A stretch of 64,000 bases of DNA from assembly GCA_026413225.1 (NCBI GenBank), contig CM048552.1:183740053-183804052 (forward strand). Reading direction: 5' to 3'. The translations under genes were made by a program, and so were the position numbers. This document shows positions 61,493 through 64,000 of this stretch, in pieces (position 1 is the stretch's first letter; the number at the start of each line of letters is the position of its first letter). This DNA is from Otis tarda (lineage: Eukaryota > Chordata > Aves > Otidiformes > Otididae). The notes under the pieces are model-generated. The model searched no databases. It was not told where the DNA came from and saw only the letters and a list, made by a program, of their open reading frames with translations.

Positions 61493-63047
61493 GTTGAACA
61501 TCTGACCTAGTTCATGACAGAGGAATGTCACACAGAGTTTTAAAAATACTGTAATATTTATGTCAAATGGCCACACAGCTGCAGCATTACACTAGACTTT
61601 TGTATCCTTACTGCAGAACAGCAGAAGTGTTTTTTTTGCCACTCTCTAGAAGTTAATAGACCACACACACCTATTTCAGACATCTAGTGTTTTCAAATTC
61701 TTGTTTGTAAAGCAAGTGACATATTGTGGCTGATTATATAGGGCTGTGGGAAAACAATGAAAAAGGACACACGAAAAACATTCCTCGGATCAACTCAAAT
61801 ACAGGAAAATTCTTGAAAAAAGGGAAGCTCATTTCACAGTCTCCATGTTTAGCAATCTCAGGCATATACTTGTGTAAAGCAAAAACATCATCCATCTGTT
61901 CATAGCAAGTTTGCCGGGAATTTTAATAAGACATATTAATGTTAATAATGGACAATGTTTATGATGTTTATAAAATAATCAATGTGGAGCACCTGGAAAG
62001 CTCATAAAATGTGTTCTTATAAAATCCACAGAGTGTAACACCTTTCCCTGAGCCTGTTTTTTTTGCTGACCTTGTTGTCCTATGCCAGACCTGTCAGAAG
62101 CTCTCTTCTTCCAGACATTGCTGTGACTGCAGTACTCTGAAACTCATGTTTTGAAGCCAGACCTATTTCTGCTTTTGTTAAGTTCAGCATTCAGCACATT
62201 ACAGGAACAAACCAGATAGCCAAAACTGCAAGTTTCCACCTGAAACTACAGGGATCTTTATTTCCAAGTGACAGATGTTCTACAACAGTTGGTGACAAAC
62301 GGGCTAATTTAGACTGATTTAACTAAAGCTCAGCCTGCTGACAATGGGGGATTTTTTTTTTAAATGCAGCTGAAGAAGGCATTTTCAAATGCTAGGGCTG
62401 GCTGTTGCACACAAAACTATAGAGGCCCTGGTGTGAATTGAACAGTACTGCCATGCATGGTGCTTGTGTCTCTGCTCCTTACGCTGCCTTTTATTTGCTG
62501 AGATGGAAGATGACATTGCCTAGGAAATGTTAAGGGAATTAGCTGGTCTTTAAAATTTACTCGCTGAACATACGTCCTCAGAAATCAAATGCCTTTGGCC
62601 CAGAATCTTGAATCTTTCTTCCTAAGTTCAAGCATCTATGCTCTTAATTTAGACGGGTATGTGCCCTGGGATGAATTGGTCTTCTGAGATGCTGAGCTCT
62701 CCATCACATATGCAGAAAGCTTCCAGAGGCTGCTCTCCTAACCCAGGCAAGTCCATCCAAGCTTCTGCCTTCAGCCCTAACTTTTGAATGATGATCACTG
62801 AGGGACCAGAAAAATATGACAGAAAAGCCTTTAGGGCTTATTTTTTTTTAATGTAAAGACTAAGGATGTGATTCAGAAATGACAACGTAACAATTGCATT
62901 GTCCTGCATCTAGTAAATTTCTTGGTTTTTGTTTTTAACTTGCATATGAGAGCTGACTTCAGGCTCCACTCTTCTGAGTATCACAAAGCCTATTGCTTGA
63001 GCAGACATGAGTAGACATGTCAAAAATTAGCAACAATGAAATTAGTT

Positions 63048-63212
63048 TTCTCTTCTCTTCTCTTCTCTTCTCTTCTCTTCTCTTCTCTTCTCTTCTCTTC
63101 TCTTCTCTTCTCTTCTCTTCTCTTCTCTTCTCTTCTCTTCTCTTCTCTTCTCTTCTCTTCTCTTCTCTTCTCTTCTCTTCTCTTCTCTTCTCTTCTCTTC
63201 TCTTCTCTTCTC
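63048..63212. repeat. Pentanucleotide microsatellite (TCTTC)33; GAAGA in ENOX1 sense RNA
   Basis: 165 bp of uninterrupted TCTTC units on plus, 33 copies, with no interruption visible. On the transcribed strand product (minus sense) it is pure purine, (GAAGA)n. It starts about 0.7 kb downstream of the donor of the 63908 exon. Because 5 is not a multiple of 3, all frames stay open and give Ser-Leu-Phe or Arg-Glu-Lys repeat translations, which are artefacts. Confidence 0.99.
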
Positions 63213-63907
63213 CCTTTCTTTTGAAGAACCCTTCTAGGCAAGAATCTTAATTATTGTTTTATGAGGGAACCTCATTAAGGTAACTTCCTTGATTATATTT
63301 CTGTACTAAGGAAATAGCTGCCAGCACTAAATATTTAAGGCAGTTTATCTGCCAAATTAATACTGGCATTGTATCAGCTAAGCAGTCCCAATGCCAGCAG
63401 CAGTACAACATATTCTTCTAATGTGGGGGTGGCCTGTACGCTGTGAATATATCTCTAAAAGTTGCTGAATCCTACTTCCTTTTACCTAACCCCAGGCTAA
63501 AAATATAACCTAATTGTCCTCTATTCTGTAATTGGCCTCGTTAACTAGCTGCAACGCACAGGCTATATATCGCTTCACTCCACAAAAGCCTGTTCTTTGC
63601 TCAGAGCAGGGAGGCTTCTGTCTGGTCTGTTCCTGAAGTGTTATGTCTACGCAGTGGTAGACGTTATGCATAGAGCACGTCTTTGTCTATTAATAAAAAA
63701 AACTACTGAAACTTTGCTCACCTTGAGAAATAAGCTCTGAGGAATGGTCCTTGTTCCTCCAAATTGCCATAGAGTACGGAATAGGATATGAAGTAGAATA
63801 TGACTGCATTGCAACTACTTACCCCCAAACAAATAAAATGATTAAAAAACCACTACCACCACCACCACTATCACTAAAACAACACTGGACAAAAAGGAGT
63901 TACTTAC

Positions 63908-64000
63908 ATTGAGTGAGGATCCCTGTTAAGGCATTTTTGAAACTCTCCTTGGCTTGCTCCATCTCTTGCTCATGAGCAGCCTTTTCATTCATGAGCCGGC
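63908..64000 (-). CDS. ENOX1: ENOX1 coding exon (partial; 5' part beyond window edge)
   Basis: First exon of the window in transcription order, cut by the right edge. Read on the minus strand, two leading bases finish a codon and 30 codons follow, beginning RLMNEKAAHEQEMEQAKE and ending ALTGILTQ, plus one base (phase 1). The donor reads CAAT|GTAAGTA, a near-consensus U1 site with GT at 63907-63906. The peptide is charged and helical, as expected for the coiled coil that precedes the FEQIVAVF segment in ENOX proteins. ENOX1 is a cell-surface hydroquinone/NADH oxidase with protein disulfide-thiol exchange activity; the RRM and catalytic motifs lie further upstream, outside this window. The join to the next exon (T + TT = Phe) restores the family's ...ILTQFEQIV... 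as I remember it, which supports both splice sites. Confidence 0.93.

Larger units (their letters stand above)
48684..63907 (-). other. ENOX1: ENOX1 intron (15.2 kb, phase 1)
   Basis: Bounded by a GTAAGTA donor at 63907 and an AAAG acceptor at 48684 behind a pyrimidine-rich tract. Contents I can support are the pentamer microsatellite at 63048-63212, the long interrupted palindrome at 61319-61492, a poly-T/poly-A hairpin at 53599-53648 and a decayed non-LTR retrotransposon fragment near 52880-53130. The remainder is AT-rich unique-looking sequence. Several short open frames here (for example 53741-54117 on plus and 52838-53170 on minus) have no splice partners or family resemblance as genes. 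Confidence 0.9.

Noticed and set aside
63017-63250. Long open frames of Ser-Leu-Phe or Arg-Glu-Lys repeats on both strands
   Set aside because: They are translations of the pentanucleotide microsatellite, which stays open in every frame.
1-64000. Search for an undescribed multi-gene system
   Set aside because: Apart from ENOX1 exons and transposon remnants there is no second set of coding sequences, so the window is ordinary intronic DNA with the specific oddities listed.

Overview
The window is vertebrate nuclear DNA, almost certainly from a bird. It is AT-rich and gene-poor, with short GT-AG-bounded exons in long introns, and it carries several CR1 LINEs. The CR1 3' ends (tandem ATTCTATG octamers, and a 'ttggaagggacc' block read on the antisense strand) are of the avian type. 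There are no rRNA or tRNA genes, operons, CRISPR arrays or other prokaryotic features.

The whole window lies inside one gene on the minus strand, which I identify as ENOX1 (ecto-NOX disulfide-thiol exchanger 1). Six consecutive exons of its C-terminal, coiled-coil-rich half can be placed with splice sites. In transcription order they are 64000-63908 (cut by the window edge), 48683-48577, 45288-45171, 22297-22113, 5698-5591 and 835-779. Intron phases are 1, 0, 1, 0, 0, 0. All six join into one open frame of 668 nt with no stop. The promoter, the N-terminal RRM exons and the final exons lie outside. The paralogue call rests on wording shared with ENOX1 as I remember it (FLQQTMQGMQQ, EELNNKKSELEQAKEEQ), which differs from ENOX2.

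The introns (about 15.2, 3.3, 22.9, 16.4 and 4.8 kb) hold the rest. There are four clear CR1 copies. Three are 5'-truncated 3' ends at 8283-8908 (+), 13742-14585 (-) and 24091-24385 (-). The fourth is a 3.05-kb copy at 36421-39469 (-), carrying nearly all of ORF2 (endonuclease plus reverse transcriptase), broken by three frameshifts and one stop.

Older layers are also visible. They are a CR1-like fragment near 7.35 kb, a hAT-type MITE at 30306-30513 with decayed 8-bp target-site duplications, a decayed non-LTR RT C-terminus near 53.0 kb, MIR-like SINE remnants near 40.9 and 32.1 kb, and a long interrupted palindrome at 61319-61492. Simple repeats include a 33-copy pentamer at 63048-63212, which is GAAGA in the sense RNA.

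Two non-coding items stand out. One is a CpG-retaining segment at about 45930-46500, next to a TAATTA-bearing candidate conserved element just upstream of the 45171-45288 exon. The other is a near-identical 52-bp repeat pair at 10563 and 12160. I see no second protein-coding gene and no evidence of a novel multi-gene system.
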